The notes below the pieces were generated by a model. That model was not told the origin of the DNA. It searched no databases and saw nothing but the letters and a program-made list of their open reading frames with translations. Shown here piece by piece: positions 27,126 to 35,366 of a stretch of 64,000 nucleotides of DNA; position 1 is the first letter of the stretch; every line of letters starts with the position of its first letter. The stretch comes from Helicobacter jaachi (lineage in GTDB: Bacteria > Campylobacterota > Campylobacteria > Campylobacterales > Helicobacteraceae), in the NCBI RefSeq assembly GCF_000763135.2, contig NZ_JRPR02000001.1, positions 248,001 through 312,000 on the forward strand. Direction: 5' to 3'. The position numbers and the translations under genes are program-made.

Positions 27126-27185
27126 TGAAAGTTTAAGGAGAAGAATTTGATAGAGTGTTTTTAAGTGTAAAGGTTGGGCAAAGCC

Positions 27186-28049
27186 TTATTTGACTTCGCT
27201 CCATTTAGTTGTTTTGCCCTCAAAAATCGCTTTTACTTGCTCAGGTTTAAGAGAGTTTATACTATTTTTTGGATTTACAATCACTGCAAGTCCATCAATA
27301 GCAAGCACTTGCACTTTTAAGCCTTTGCTAAGTTCGCTTTCTTTAAGCTCGCGGCTCACCATACCAATATCAGCAATGCCTTGAAGTGTAGAATTCACAC
27401 CTGTAGTTGAGTCTGATTGTTGGATTTCGATTTTAGCTTGCTTATTTTGCTTGAGGTAGGCTTCTTTGAGCTTTTCCATAAGCGGAGTTACAGAGCTTGA
27501 GCCAGCTATAACGATTTTTCCAGCAGGTTTAGCAGGTTTAAAGCTCTTTGTATCAAGAGGAATATAGCCTGCTTTTGTGATGACTTCTTGAGCTTCTTTA
27601 GATGTTGCAAAGCTTAGGAAATCTTTTGCTAATTCGTTTTCATTGCCTGTTGTGATAACATTGAAAGGACGAGAAATAGCGTATTTCTTGCTTTTCACAT
27701 TCGCTACATTTGGCTCAATATCATCAATTTTAACAGCCTTTACAGACTTATTGAGCGAGCCAAGTGAAACATAACCAATAGCGCTTTCATCTTTAGAAAC
27801 GGTTGTTAGCATAACCGCTGTGGAATTAGTAATCTCTGCTTTTTTAGAGATATTATCCACTTTTTTATCCTTTACTTTTTGAAATACTTCAAAAAGCTCG
27901 ACAAATGCGCCCCTTGTGCCAGAACCATCTTCGCGTGAAATGGGGTGGATATTATCATCAGCCCTCATAGAGCCAACAGCCACGCCAACTACTGCCAAAG
28001 CAACGAAGCATAAGGCTAAGATTCTGTTTGTGAGTGATGCAGTTTTCAT
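27186..28049 (-). CDS. pstS: Periplasmic phosphate-binding protein
   Basis: Captures phosphate and delivers it to PstCAB. The 287-residue protein has a signal peptide (MKTASLTNRILALCFVALAVVGVAVGSMRA, cut about here), SREDGSGTRGAFVELF with the phosphate-binding Ser/Gly/Thr/Arg set, and in the second half IVIAGSSSVTPLMEKLKEAY and QQSDSTTGVNSTLQGIADIGMVSREL. Notably the order of the two binding segments is the reverse of E. coli PstS, where the GSSSVTP-type segment is N-terminal; such an arrangement occurs in one PstS-like family. The start ATG at 28047-28049 has AGGAAG upstream. First gene of the operon, with a candidate PhoB cluster at 28111-28148. Confidence 0.88.
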   Translation of the reverse strand: MKTASLTNRILALCFVALAVVGVAVGSMRADDNIHPISREDGSGTRGAFVELFEVFQKVKDKKVDNISKKAEITNSTAVMLTTVSKDESAIGYVSLGSLNKSVKAVKIDDIEPNVANVKSKKYAISRPFNVITTGNENELAKDFLSFATSKEAQEVITKAGYIPLDTKSFKPAKPAGKIVIAGSSSVTPLMEKLKEAYLKQNKQAKIEIQQSDSTTGVNSTLQGIADIGMVSRELKESELSKGLKVQVLAIDGLAVIVNPKNSINSLKPEQVKAIFEGKTTKWSEVK

Positions 28050-28110
28050 AGTGTCTTCCTTACAGAATGATATTGTCAATATTTGACAACGCGCAGTTTA
28101 GTAGAGATAT

Positions 28111-28148
28111 GTAAAAAGCATTTGTGTGTAAAGTAAAATAAATGTAAA
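28111..28148 (-). promoter_or_regulatory. Candidate PhoB binding cluster ahead of pstS
   Basis: GTAAA at 28111, 28133 and 28144 (plus strand; TTTAC on the coding strand), spacing 22 then 11, with one extra copy at 28128. It lies 62 to 100 bases before the pstS start. The spacing is identical to that of the cluster ahead of pstC, which makes chance less likely. Assignment to PhoB rests on the operon context. Confidence 0.6.
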
Positions 28149-28157
28149 GCGGTTTGC

Positions 28158-28177
28158 AGCCCTTTTTTGCGGGCTTT
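28158..28177 (+). terminator. Short GC hairpin with T run
   Basis: AGCCC (28158-28162) and GGGCT (28171-28175) pair around an 8-base loop, and TTTT ends the unit on the plus strand. No plus-strand gene ends nearby; on the minus strand it separates the transporter gene from pstS without a T run. It could isolate the pst promoter, but the evidence is slight. Confidence 0.3.
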
Positions 28178-28281
28178 TAGGCTATGAAATTTGTAAAATG
28201 TTTAAGTTACAGCGCGGAGAGTAAGTATAAAAAATTAAAGGAGCGTTAATATGGCACTAGTAACAGCGGGGCATATAGAAT

Positions 28282-29706
28282 CTACAAAAACCAGCGCCAG
28301 TATATAAAAGCAAATAGCGTAACTGCAACAATGCCAACAATGGAGAGCAAAAAGCCAAAGCGCACCATATCCCATGCTTTAATATTGCCTTTGGCAAAGA
28401 CTATGGCATTAGGCGGCGTGGATATGGGTATCATAAATGAAAAGCTTGCACAAATGGTGATAGCAAGCATAGTGATAGCAGATTCATCTACATCTAAAAA
28501 TGATTGTGTGGCTGTGTAAATAATAGGCAGTAAAATGGCTATAAGCGCGGTAGTGCTTAAAAAACCAGTAGCAATAATCGCACAAATACACGCAAGGAAC
28601 AAAAATACAATAAAAGGCAATCCCTCAAATTGTTTGAAAAATCCCTCAAAAGCCCCACCAAGTTCAGATTGCGAAAAAGCCATAGCAATGCAAAAGCCCG
28701 CACCAAACAAAAAGATTAGCTCATAAGGGATAGATTTAGAATCGTCCCAATCCAAAAAGCCAATCTTTGGCACAAACATAAGCAGTCCAAAGGCAAGCAA
28801 AATCACATTTTCATTAAGTCCAAGCCCGCTATAAAAGGGCTTAATGGGCGAATTAAGAAAAAGCACAACTAGTAAAAGCGCGATAAAGCACAATAACCTT
28901 TTATGCGCAGGCGTAATCTTTACATCATCAAACGCGCCCACTTCCAAAAAATGCTCGCTTGTATTGCGTGAAAGGATATAAATCATCGCATAGAGCATAA
29001 GGCAAGTAAGCGGCGCCATCATCACAATCCAAGTCGTAAAGCTAATGCCCTCAATCCCTTGAGATTCTAAAAAGCCCAAAAAGATAAGGTTAGGCGGCGA
29101 GCCAATAGGCGTGGTAATCCCGCTAATGCTTGCACCAAAGGCAACAGCAAGCAAAAAGCGCATTTTTAAAAAATAATCTTGCGTGATTGATAGCGCGATA
29201 GGCAGGAGCAAAATGGCTGTGGTGGAGTTTGAAAGAGCTGTGCCAAGCACTACAGAGGCAAGCCCTAGCGCGGATATAACACCCTTTGGCGTGGCGGGGA
29301 AAAGGCTTAGAAATTTTTTGGCAATAATGCGGTGCAAGCCAATTTTTTCAGTAGCGGTGGCAAGCATAAAGCCGCCCAAAAATAAATAAATGATAGGATT
29401 AGCATAATTGGCGGTGGCACTTTTGGTGTCAAGGATTCCAAAACTAGGGAAAAGGATTATGGGCAAAAGCGAGACAACTCCTAGCGGCAAGGCTTTATTT
29501 GTCCAAAGTGTAACAAGTAGCGCAATAATGCCAAGTAGGGCTGATACCTTAAATGAAGCCTCAAGATAAAATCGCGCCAAAATTGCCGCAATAAATCCCA
29601 AAATAATAGCCAAGCCCACGCCTATGATGATTTTTAGCGCGCGCTCTGGTTTTGGCGTATCTGCTGCCTCATTTATAGAATCTAGTTCGTTTATATGCTT
29701 CTGCAC
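28282..29706 (-). CDS. SLC13/DASS-family sodium:anion symporter
   Basis: Inner-membrane symporter, 474 residues with about twelve hydrophobic segments. The two sodium/substrate hairpins are visible as VLGTALSNSTTAILLLPIA with following SGITTPIGSPPNLIFLG, and TGFLSTTALIAILLPI with MIPISTPPNAIVFAKG; the S-N/T-T and P-P-N motifs are the family signature. Members carry dicarboxylates, citrate or sulfate; dicarboxylate is most usual in Campylobacterota, but this is not proven. Start is GTG at 29704-29706 with AAAGGAG four bases upstream. A short N-terminal extension contains LDSINEA, encoded by the recurring motif. Confidence 0.85.
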   Translation of the reverse strand: MQKHINELDSINEAADTPKPERALKIIIGVGLAIILGFIAAILARFYLEASFKVSALLGIIALLVTLWTNKALPLGVVSLLPIILFPSFGILDTKSATANYANPIIYLFLGGFMLATATEKIGLHRIIAKKFLSLFPATPKGVISALGLASVVLGTALSNSTTAILLLPIALSITQDYFLKMRFLLAVAFGASISGITTPIGSPPNLIFLGFLESQGIEGISFTTWIVMMAPLTCLMLYAMIYILSRNTSEHFLEVGAFDDVKITPAHKRLLCFIALLLVVLFLNSPIKPFYSGLGLNENVILLAFGLLMFVPKIGFLDWDDSKSIPYELIFLFGAGFCIAMAFSQSELGGAFEGFFKQFEGLPFIVFLFLACICAIIATGFLSTTALIAILLPIIYTATQSFLDVDESAITMLAITICASFSFMIPISTPPNAIVFAKGNIKAWDMVRFGFLLSIVGIVAVTLFAFIYWRWFL

Positions 29707-29735
29707 ACTTCTCCTTTATGTTTGCTTTGCGACCA

Positions 29736-29885
29736 TTTATAGAATCTGACCTTATAAAAAACAAGTTGATAGATGCGTAAGCAACTATAACTTTATACTT
29801 TGAGGGCTAATGTGAGCTTTGCTTGCATTTGTAAGACCACGCGGAGCTTTAGCTCAATAGCGTGGAAATTATAGAATCTAACCTA
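29736..29885 (+). repeat. Structured interspersed repeat, copy E
   Basis: Between the CsoR-like gene and the symporter. On the plus strand: TTTATAGAATCTGACC boundary, hairpin GTTGATAGATGC/GCAACTATAAC with GTAA loop, ATAACTTTATACTTTGAGG, TTT-loop hairpin GTGAGC/GCTTGC, then CCACGC/GCGTGG enclosing GAGC/GCTC with an AATA bulge, and a TATAGAATCTAACCT right boundary. The stem CCACGC/GCGTGG compared with CCGCGC/GCGCGG in copy A and CCGCAC/GTGCGG in D shows paired substitutions. The right edge abuts the stop codon of the CsoR-like gene. Confidence 0.75.
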
Positions 29886-30158
29886 ACTCATGCGCGCAAA
29901 ATGCTCAATCATACTTGCTAGCTCATTTAGACTTTCATCAATATCATTTGCCTTAATACTATCGCGCACGCAATGATTGATATGCCCTTCTAGCACGATT
30001 TGCCCCACTTTATGCAGGGCAGACTTTGCAGCATTAAGCTGGATTAGCACATCAGTGCAGGGCGCGTCATCATTTATCATTTTATCAATGCCATTAAGCT
30101 GCCCGATAATGCGTTTAAGCCGCTTGTGGATATTCTGCCTTTGTTGTATCTCAAGCAT
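29883..30158 (-). CDS. CsoR/FrmR/RcnR-family metal- or formaldehyde-sensing repressor
   Basis: A 91-residue all-helical DUF156 repressor. It shows the family pattern RLKRIIGQLNGIDKMI, a ligand Cys in DDAPCTDVLIQL near residue 34 and HINHC near residues 59-63. Cys-His-Cys spacing of this type is used by CsoR for copper and by FrmR for formaldehyde; the exact ligand is not decidable. Targets would normally be an efflux or detoxification gene nearby, but the neighbours are comM upstream and an SLC13 symporter downstream beyond repeat E. The gene starts 9 bases after comM and may be cotranscribed with it. Confidence 0.82.
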   Translation of the reverse strand: MLEIQQRQNIHKRLKRIIGQLNGIDKMINDDAPCTDVLIQLNAAKSALHKVGQIVLEGHINHCVRDSIKANDIDESLNELASMIEHFARMS

Positions 30159-30167
30159 ACTGCCTCC

Positions 30168-31682
30168 TTATATGCGCCGATAACTTAAAGCCTCAAGGAT
30201 ATGGGCTTTATCAATGTGGCTTTGCTGCGCCAAATCCGCAATCGTGCGCGCGACTTTTTTAATTTTATTTTGCGCGCGATAGGAGAGTGAAAATCGCTGC
30301 GTGGCTTGATTAAGCAAATTTGCACACTCATTATCAAGGGCGCAAAATGTCTCAATGCCTCTCTCATCAAGCTTGCCATTTAGCATAGCTTGCCCCCTTT
30401 GCTTTTGCATTTTAAACGCGTCAAAGACCATATCTTGCATATGTTTAGAATCTAGACTAGCTTTTTGCTCTTCTTGCTCATTCATTTGCACAAAAATATC
30501 AATCCTATCAAGCAAAGGCTCGCTCAAACGCGCCCTATAAGAGCTAATCTCTCTATCTTGGCAGCGGCATTCTTTACTTTTACTTAGCAAATTTCCGCAT
30601 GGGCAGGGATTAAGCGCGCCAACAAATAAAAAACTCGTATCATATTCAAGCTTAGAATGCACGCGCGAAATGGCTAGGCGATTATTCTCCAAAGGTTCGC
30701 GCAAAGATTCTAAAACCTCCTTTTTAAAATGAGGCAATTCATCAAAAAATAAAATCCCATTATGTGCTAGTGCCACTTCGCCCGGTCTTATTTCAAATTG
30801 TGTCGCAGAGCCTAATATACTTGATTTGCTCGCACTTTGGTGAGGGTTTCTAAAAGGGCGCAATGGCGTGTAATGCGTGCTTTGCTTATTTAAGGCTTGG
30901 TGTTTGACATTTTCTAGCATTTCTTGCAGCGAACTAGGAGGCAAAATATACAAAAGCCTTTTGGCAATCATACTTTTTCCACAGCCCGGAGAACCCTCCA
31001 TGAGGAAATTATGAAATCCTGCAGCAGCGATGAGTGCGGCTCTTTTAGCCATATCTTGTCCTAAAACCTCGCTAAAATCATTCAAAAAACTATCATCATA
31101 AAAATACTGCTCGCCCTCAATTTCAATATATTTAAAGCCAAAGTGCGTTTGGCTAGTAGATTCTATATGAGCAGTTGGGGGAGAGGGATTATTTATCACT
31201 TCAATGGCTTCTTGCAAATGCTGCACAAAATATAGCTGCACATTGGGAATAGGGCTTAGCAGAGCCTTTGCAGAGGAAGGCACAATAGCCTTTGCCTGCG
31301 GGTGTAGGAGTGCAATATCAAGCAAAAGCGGATATATAGAATCTACATATTTCACACTTCCATCAAGCCCTAATTCACCAAAGGCAAACCACTCTTGCGT
31401 GTTATCCATAGACTTTTGCAAGGCGAGCGCAATGGGTAAATCAAAATGCCCGCCGCTTTTTGGCATATCAGAGGGGGAAAGATTGATATTAATTTTTAAG
31501 GCTGGGAGGGTGATATTATTATTAGCAAGCGCGGACTGCACGCGCTGCTTAGATTCTTGAATAGAGCTATGCGCAAGCCCTGTGATATTAAAGCCCGGCA
31601 AGCCTCGTATGAATGCAGCCTCAACCTCAATCACTTTTGCACTTGTGCCAAAGCTGGTAGCAGTTAGGATTGTATTGACCAT
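30168..31682 (-). CDS. comM: YifB/ComM-type AAA ATPase (natural transformation branch-migration helicase)
   Basis: ComM is a hexameric helicase that extends heteroduplex during natural transformation. The 504-residue protein has an N-terminal Lon-protease-like domain (AFIRGLPGFNITGLA, LPALKININLSPSDMPKSGGHFDLPIAL), the Mg-chelatase AAA core with Walker A EGSPGCGKSMIAKR, Walker B GILFFDELPHF, and the C-terminal zinc region FVGALNPCPCGN with ECRCQDREI. Length and motifs fit ComM throughout. It directly follows def. Presence is consistent with a naturally competent organism. Confidence 0.92.
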   Translation of the reverse strand: MVNTILTATSFGTSAKVIEVEAAFIRGLPGFNITGLAHSSIQESKQRVQSALANNNITLPALKININLSPSDMPKSGGHFDLPIALALQKSMDNTQEWFAFGELGLDGSVKYVDSIYPLLLDIALLHPQAKAIVPSSAKALLSPIPNVQLYFVQHLQEAIEVINNPSPPTAHIESTSQTHFGFKYIEIEGEQYFYDDSFLNDFSEVLGQDMAKRAALIAAAGFHNFLMEGSPGCGKSMIAKRLLYILPPSSLQEMLENVKHQALNKQSTHYTPLRPFRNPHQSASKSSILGSATQFEIRPGEVALAHNGILFFDELPHFKKEVLESLREPLENNRLAISRVHSKLEYDTSFLFVGALNPCPCGNLLSKSKECRCQDREISSYRARLSEPLLDRIDIFVQMNEQEEQKASLDSKHMQDMVFDAFKMQKQRGQAMLNGKLDERGIETFCALDNECANLLNQATQRFSLSYRAQNKIKKVARTIADLAQQSHIDKAHILEALSYRRI

Positions 31683-32201
31683 TTAAGATTCTTTTTTGAG
31701 TTTTTTAAGCTCTTTTTCGAACTTTTTGCGCCTTAAAATGGGGAGTTTATCAACAAATAAAATACCATTTAAATGGTCGATTTCATGCTGGATAGCCACG
31801 CTTAAAAAGCCTTGAGCCTTTAGAATTTTATCATTCCCATAGCGGTCTTTATAAGCGATACTTACTTTATCAAATCGCTTAATGCTTTCATAAAAATCAG
31901 GCACAGACAAGCAGCCCTCGTCCCACTCAATGCTATCCTCTTGAGAGAGAAAAGTAGGATTTATAATCTCTAACAAATCAGCCTTATGCTGCGTATTATC
32001 TTCTTCGCGGGGAATATTAATGATAAGCACTTGCTTTGGTTCGCCCACTTGGATAGCCGCTAGCCCCACACCTCCGCTTTGCATCATCGTTTCATACATA
32101 TCATCAAGGAATTGGTGGAGATGCCAATCAAACTCCTCCACAGGCGTGGATTTTTCGCGCAGCTTGGCATTAGGATATTTCAAAATCGTCAAGACTGCCA
32201 A
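31683..32201 (-). CDS. def: Peptide deformylase
   Basis: Removes the N-formyl group from nascent proteins. The 172-residue product has the three metal motifs: [19 protein letters not shown] and [12 protein letters not shown]. The initial residues [11 protein letters not shown] align with MALLEIIHYP of the H. pylori protein as I remember it. A TTG at 32199-32201 is preceded by GGGGGAG six bases upstream, while the ATG at 32205-32207 would sit directly on that site, so TTG is preferred. The gene overlaps the end of the GGDEF gene by about 30 bases. Confidence 0.92.
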   Translation of the reverse strand: MAVLTILKYPNAKLREKSTPVEEFDWHLHQFLDDMYETMMQSGGVGLAAIQVGEPKQVLIINIPREEDNTQHKADLLEIINPTFLSQEDSIEWDEGCLSVPDFYESIKRFDKVSIAYKDRYGNDKILKAQGFLSVAIQHEIDHLNGILFVDKLPILRRKKFEKELKKLKKES

Positions 32202-33330
32202 AATCATCTCCCCCATCGAGTTTATCATCTGTATTTATAGAATCTGCGCTGCTTGCGCTAGCAAATTTAAGCGATTTACCCTCACTAAAGGCTTCATCTA
32301 GCATTTTTTTTGCTTCTTGGAGCATAGATTCTGGCGTTTTATTTACATCTAGCACAATGCCGCCCATTACGATACTTAAATGCAGCTCCAAATCGCCAAT
32401 AAAAATATTAGTCGCTTTGCATTTTTTGATTACCTCTTCGCAAAGCGCGATAGCCGCATCTTCTTGCACATTTTTGAGCAGCATACCAAAGCGCCCTCCA
32501 CCCAAATATGAGACAATGTCCTTTGTGCCAATATTTTTTGACACAATTCTAGCGATATTCTTAAAGGTAGTAACAAGCTTATTTTGCTCATTGAGTTGCG
32601 CACCAAGCTCCTTTGAGGGCGAGAAAACAACCACCGCGCAGTGTCTAGGGAAATCTTTACCATTTTTGCATTCTAACTCTAGCGCGTGCGTGAAAAATGA
32701 TTTGCTATGAATACCAAGTGTTGTATCATACATCGCCCCAGACTTTGCTATGGAGGATTTTTCATACATTTGGCGATAGGCGCGCGAGATAATATCAGCC
32801 TGCGTGACAAACTGCTTATGAAAGCCTTTTAGCTCATTTACCAGCACCTTAATGGCATTTTGCGCCCCTAGCGGGTTAGTGATAGAGGAGATTTCTGCTA
32901 GACGTTTATCGGTGTTGCTCTCCATAGCAGAGAGCTGCTTGCAGAGTATGAGCAAATGCTCTAGCACAGATTTAAGCATGGCAAAATTATCATTAAAAGT
33001 TTTTTCCAGCGCAATAAGCCTTGAATCGTGATTAGCACTCTCAACCATAGCCTTAATTTTTTCGCGCATATGCTCATCTTGCTCTTGTGAGAGCGTTTTT
33101 TCAAAATAGGCTTCAAAATTTTCCGGCAGAGGCAAAATCGCATCTTTTTCAAGAGCCTCCATAGCCTGTTTTGAAATGGAATTTAGTTTTTGCGTGGTAT
33201 CAGTGGAGGGAGTTTCTGCCTTGCTTACTGGCTTATCTTGCTTCTTATCGCCACTCTCAAGCCCTGCAACATCGAGATTCCCAAAAAAATCATTATTCCC
33301 AAGGTCTAAGTCTAAGCCGCTTAAATCCAC
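32170..33330 (-). CDS. GGDEF-domain protein with degenerate active site
   Basis: A 386-residue cytoplasmic protein. The first 60 residues are acidic and low in complexity ([20 protein letters not shown]), the middle (about 70-195) is helical, and residues about 200-355 form a GGDEF-like domain ([19 protein letters not shown] as domain start, [15 protein letters not shown] at the signature). The catalytic motif GG(D/E)EF is replaced by GGGRF, so cyclic di-GMP synthesis is unlikely; it may bind nucleotide or act as a scaffold. It lies between clpP and def. The tail ends [12 protein letters not shown], echoing the N-terminus. I do not know a name for it. Confidence 0.75.
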   Translation of the reverse strand: MDLSGLDLDLGNNDFFGNLDVAGLESGDKKQDKPVSKAETPSTDTTQKLNSISKQAMEALEKDAILPLPENFEAYFEKTLSQEQDEHMREKIKAMVESANHDSRLIALEKTFNDNFAMLKSVLEHLLILCKQLSAMESNTDKRLAEISSITNPLGAQNAIKVLVNELKGFHKQFVTQADIISRAYRQMYEKSSIAKSGAMYDTTLGIHSKSFFTHALELECKNGKDFPRHCAVVVFSPSKELGAQLNEQNKLVTTFKNIARIVSKNIGTKDIVSYLGGGRFGMLLKNVQEDAAIALCEEVIKKCKATNIFIGDLELHLSIVMGGIVLDVNKTPESMLQEAKKMLDEAFSEGKSLKFASASSADSINTDDKLDGGDDFGSLDDFEIS

Positions 33331-33349
33331 ATCACACCTCGCTTTGCCT

Positions 33350-33940
33350 TTATTTTAAACTTTTAGTAAGAATTTCATCAACAAGCCCATACGCCTTAGC
33401 CTCATCTGCACTCATAAAAAAGTCGCGCTCCGTATCTTGCGTGATTTTTTTAATATTTTGCCCTGTGTTTTGCGCCATAATGTCATTGAGCGTTTTTTTA
33501 AGTCGCAAAATCTCTTTTGCTTGTATTTCAATATCTGTCGCCTGCCCTTGCGCGCCGCCAAGTGGTTGATGTATCATAATGCGCGAATTAGGGAGGGAAA
33601 ATCGCTTCCCTTTTGTGCCAGAGCTTAGTAAAAATGCTCCTGCAGAAGCGGCTTGTCCTATGCAAATCGTGCTAATATCTGAGCGGATATAATTCATCGT
33701 ATCATAAATGCTAAAAGCACTTGTAATCACGCCACCGGGTGAATTGATATAAAAATTTATATCTTTTTCGGGGTCTTCAGCTTCTAAAAATAGGAGCTGT
33801 GCGACAATGGAGGAGGCGACATAATCATTAATTTCGCCGCTTAGGAGGATAATGCGGTCTTTAAGAAGGCGCGAATAAATATCATAGCTGCGCTCCCCGC
33901 GCCCTGTGCGCTCAATAACATAAGGGATATAACTGCTCAT
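33350..33940 (-). CDS. clpP: ATP-dependent Clp protease proteolytic subunit
   Basis: Serine protease of the Clp complex. The 196-residue product shows [18 protein letters not shown], the nucleophile Ser in [12 protein letters not shown], the catalytic His in [15 protein letters not shown] and the Asp in [20 protein letters not shown]. An open frame extends upstream to 34051 into tig, but the start [20 protein letters not shown] at 33938-33940 with AAAGGATACAA ahead is the normal one. Directly follows tig, as in H. pylori. Confidence 0.96.
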   Translation of the reverse strand: MSSYIPYVIERTGRGERSYDIYSRLLKDRIILLSGEINDYVASSIVAQLLFLEAEDPEKDINFYINSPGGVITSAFSIYDTMNYIRSDISTICIGQAASAGAFLLSSGTKGKRFSLPNSRIMIHQPLGGAQGQATDIEIQAKEILRLKKTLNDIMAQNTGQNIKKITQDTERDFFMSADEAKAYGLVDEILTKSLK

Positions 33941-33950
33941 TTGTATCCTT

Positions 33951-35294
33951 TTAATGAGATGATGTAGTTTGCGTAGATTCTGTAGCGGGCTTTGACTTTT
34001 TATTTTGCTCAAATTTTGTATCAAGCAAGTATTGCAGCACTCTATCTTCAATCATAGTCATTTTAATGGCGGGGATAAGATTATTTTTTTGATAATGCTC
34101 CAAAGTCGCGCGCGGGTCCTGTCCTGTCATCATCGCTTCATAATAAATAGTCTGCATAACTTCATTATCCTGAATGACAATATTATATTTTTTTGCCAAT
34201 GCGTCCATAATAAAGGTAATTTGCACGCTTTTTTGGGCGTCATCGCGATGAGTTTCGCGGCTTTTTTTGGCTTCATCTTGATTATCTTTTATTTTTTCAA
34301 ATTCCTCCCTACTTAGTTTGCTTAGAGCGTTTCTAAATAAAATATCCATTTCTTGCTCGACAATAATTTGAGGCAAATCAAAAGTGATATGTGCTAAAAG
34401 CGCCTCCACTAGCTTTTCTTTCAATTCTTTGTTGTAAAGCTCGGTTTTTTGCTCCATTTCAAGCTGCTCTTTGACCATATCTTTAAGCGACTGGAGGTTA
34501 GATTCTGTGCCGGCAATGCTTTGAGCAAAGGCATCATCAATTTTTACAGAATCTTTGTGCAAAATCTTATGAAGTGTAACATCAAAGCTCGCCTCTTTGC
34601 CCGCTAAATGCTGCGCTTGATAATCTGCAGGGAAAGTAACTTTAATAGTGCGCTTTTCGCCCTTTTTCATACCGATGAGTGCGTCCTCAAAGCCCGGTAT
34701 AAACTGATTTGAGCCAATAAGTAAGTTATAATTCTCCCCCTTGCCTCCCTCAAACGCTACCCCATCGACAAAGCCCACAAAGTCAATATTTGCTGTATCA
34801 TCTTTTTGTAATGCCCTATCTTGCGTTATTTCAACTAATGGCGCACGACTTTTAGCAATTTCCTCCAAACGCTCATCAATTTGAGCCTGACTTATGGCTT
34901 TAAGCTTCACTTCTGGCACATAAGATTCTATATTTTCAATCTCAAATTGCGGCGTAATGCCAAGCTTAATTTCAAGTTCGATTTTGTCATTTGATTTATC
35001 AAATTTGGAGATGATAGGGCTGCCCACAAGGCTATTTGGCTCAAGTCCAAGCTCTTTTAGCGCGCTATTGAGCAAGTCTTGTATAGCCTCCTGTTCTGCT
35101 TCTTGCTCCACCTGCTCTTTGTAGCGTGTTTTAATCACTTGCGCTGGCACTTTGCCCTTTCTAAACCCATCAAGCTTCACACTTTTTGCAATTTTTTTAA
35201 TGGCTTTATCAAATTTCTCCTCAATTTTATGAAGTGCAATGCTTCCTTTGACTAGGGCATTAGCGTTATCTGTGCGTTGTGTCGTGAAATTCAT
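33951..35294 (-). CDS. tig: Trigger factor, ribosome-bound chaperone
   Basis: Prolyl isomerase and chaperone at the ribosome exit tunnel. The 447-residue protein has the ribosome-binding signature [16 protein letters not shown], the FKBP-type domain ([45 protein letters not shown] in sequence order, positions about 160-205) and a helical C-terminal domain. It ends in a low-complexity Lys/Ser/Thr tail [12 protein letters not shown] with an AGATTCT motif in the DNA. It begins 72 bases from the divergent fliI start. Confidence 0.95.
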   Translation of the reverse strand: MNFTTQRTDNANALVKGSIALHKIEEKFDKAIKKIAKSVKLDGFRKGKVPAQVIKTRYKEQVEQEAEQEAIQDLLNSALKELGLEPNSLVGSPIISKFDKSNDKIELEIKLGITPQFEIENIESYVPEVKLKAISQAQIDERLEEIAKSRAPLVEITQDRALQKDDTANIDFVGFVDGVAFEGGKGENYNLLIGSNQFIPGFEDALIGMKKGEKRTIKVTFPADYQAQHLAGKEASFDVTLHKILHKDSVKIDDAFAQSIAGTESNLQSLKDMVKEQLEMEQKTELYNKELKEKLVEALLAHITFDLPQIIVEQEMDILFRNALSKLSREEFEKIKDNQDEAKKSRETHRDDAQKSVQITFIMDALAKKYNIVIQDNEVMQTIYYEAMMTGQDPRATLEHYQKNNLIPAIKMTMIEDRVLQYLLDTKFEQNKKSKPATESTQTTSSH

Positions 35295-35366
35295 ACCAAT
35301 CCTTAAATAAAATAAAAAGTATAATTTGCTATTCTATAAAAAAAAATCTTAAAAGTAGGTTTTGTA

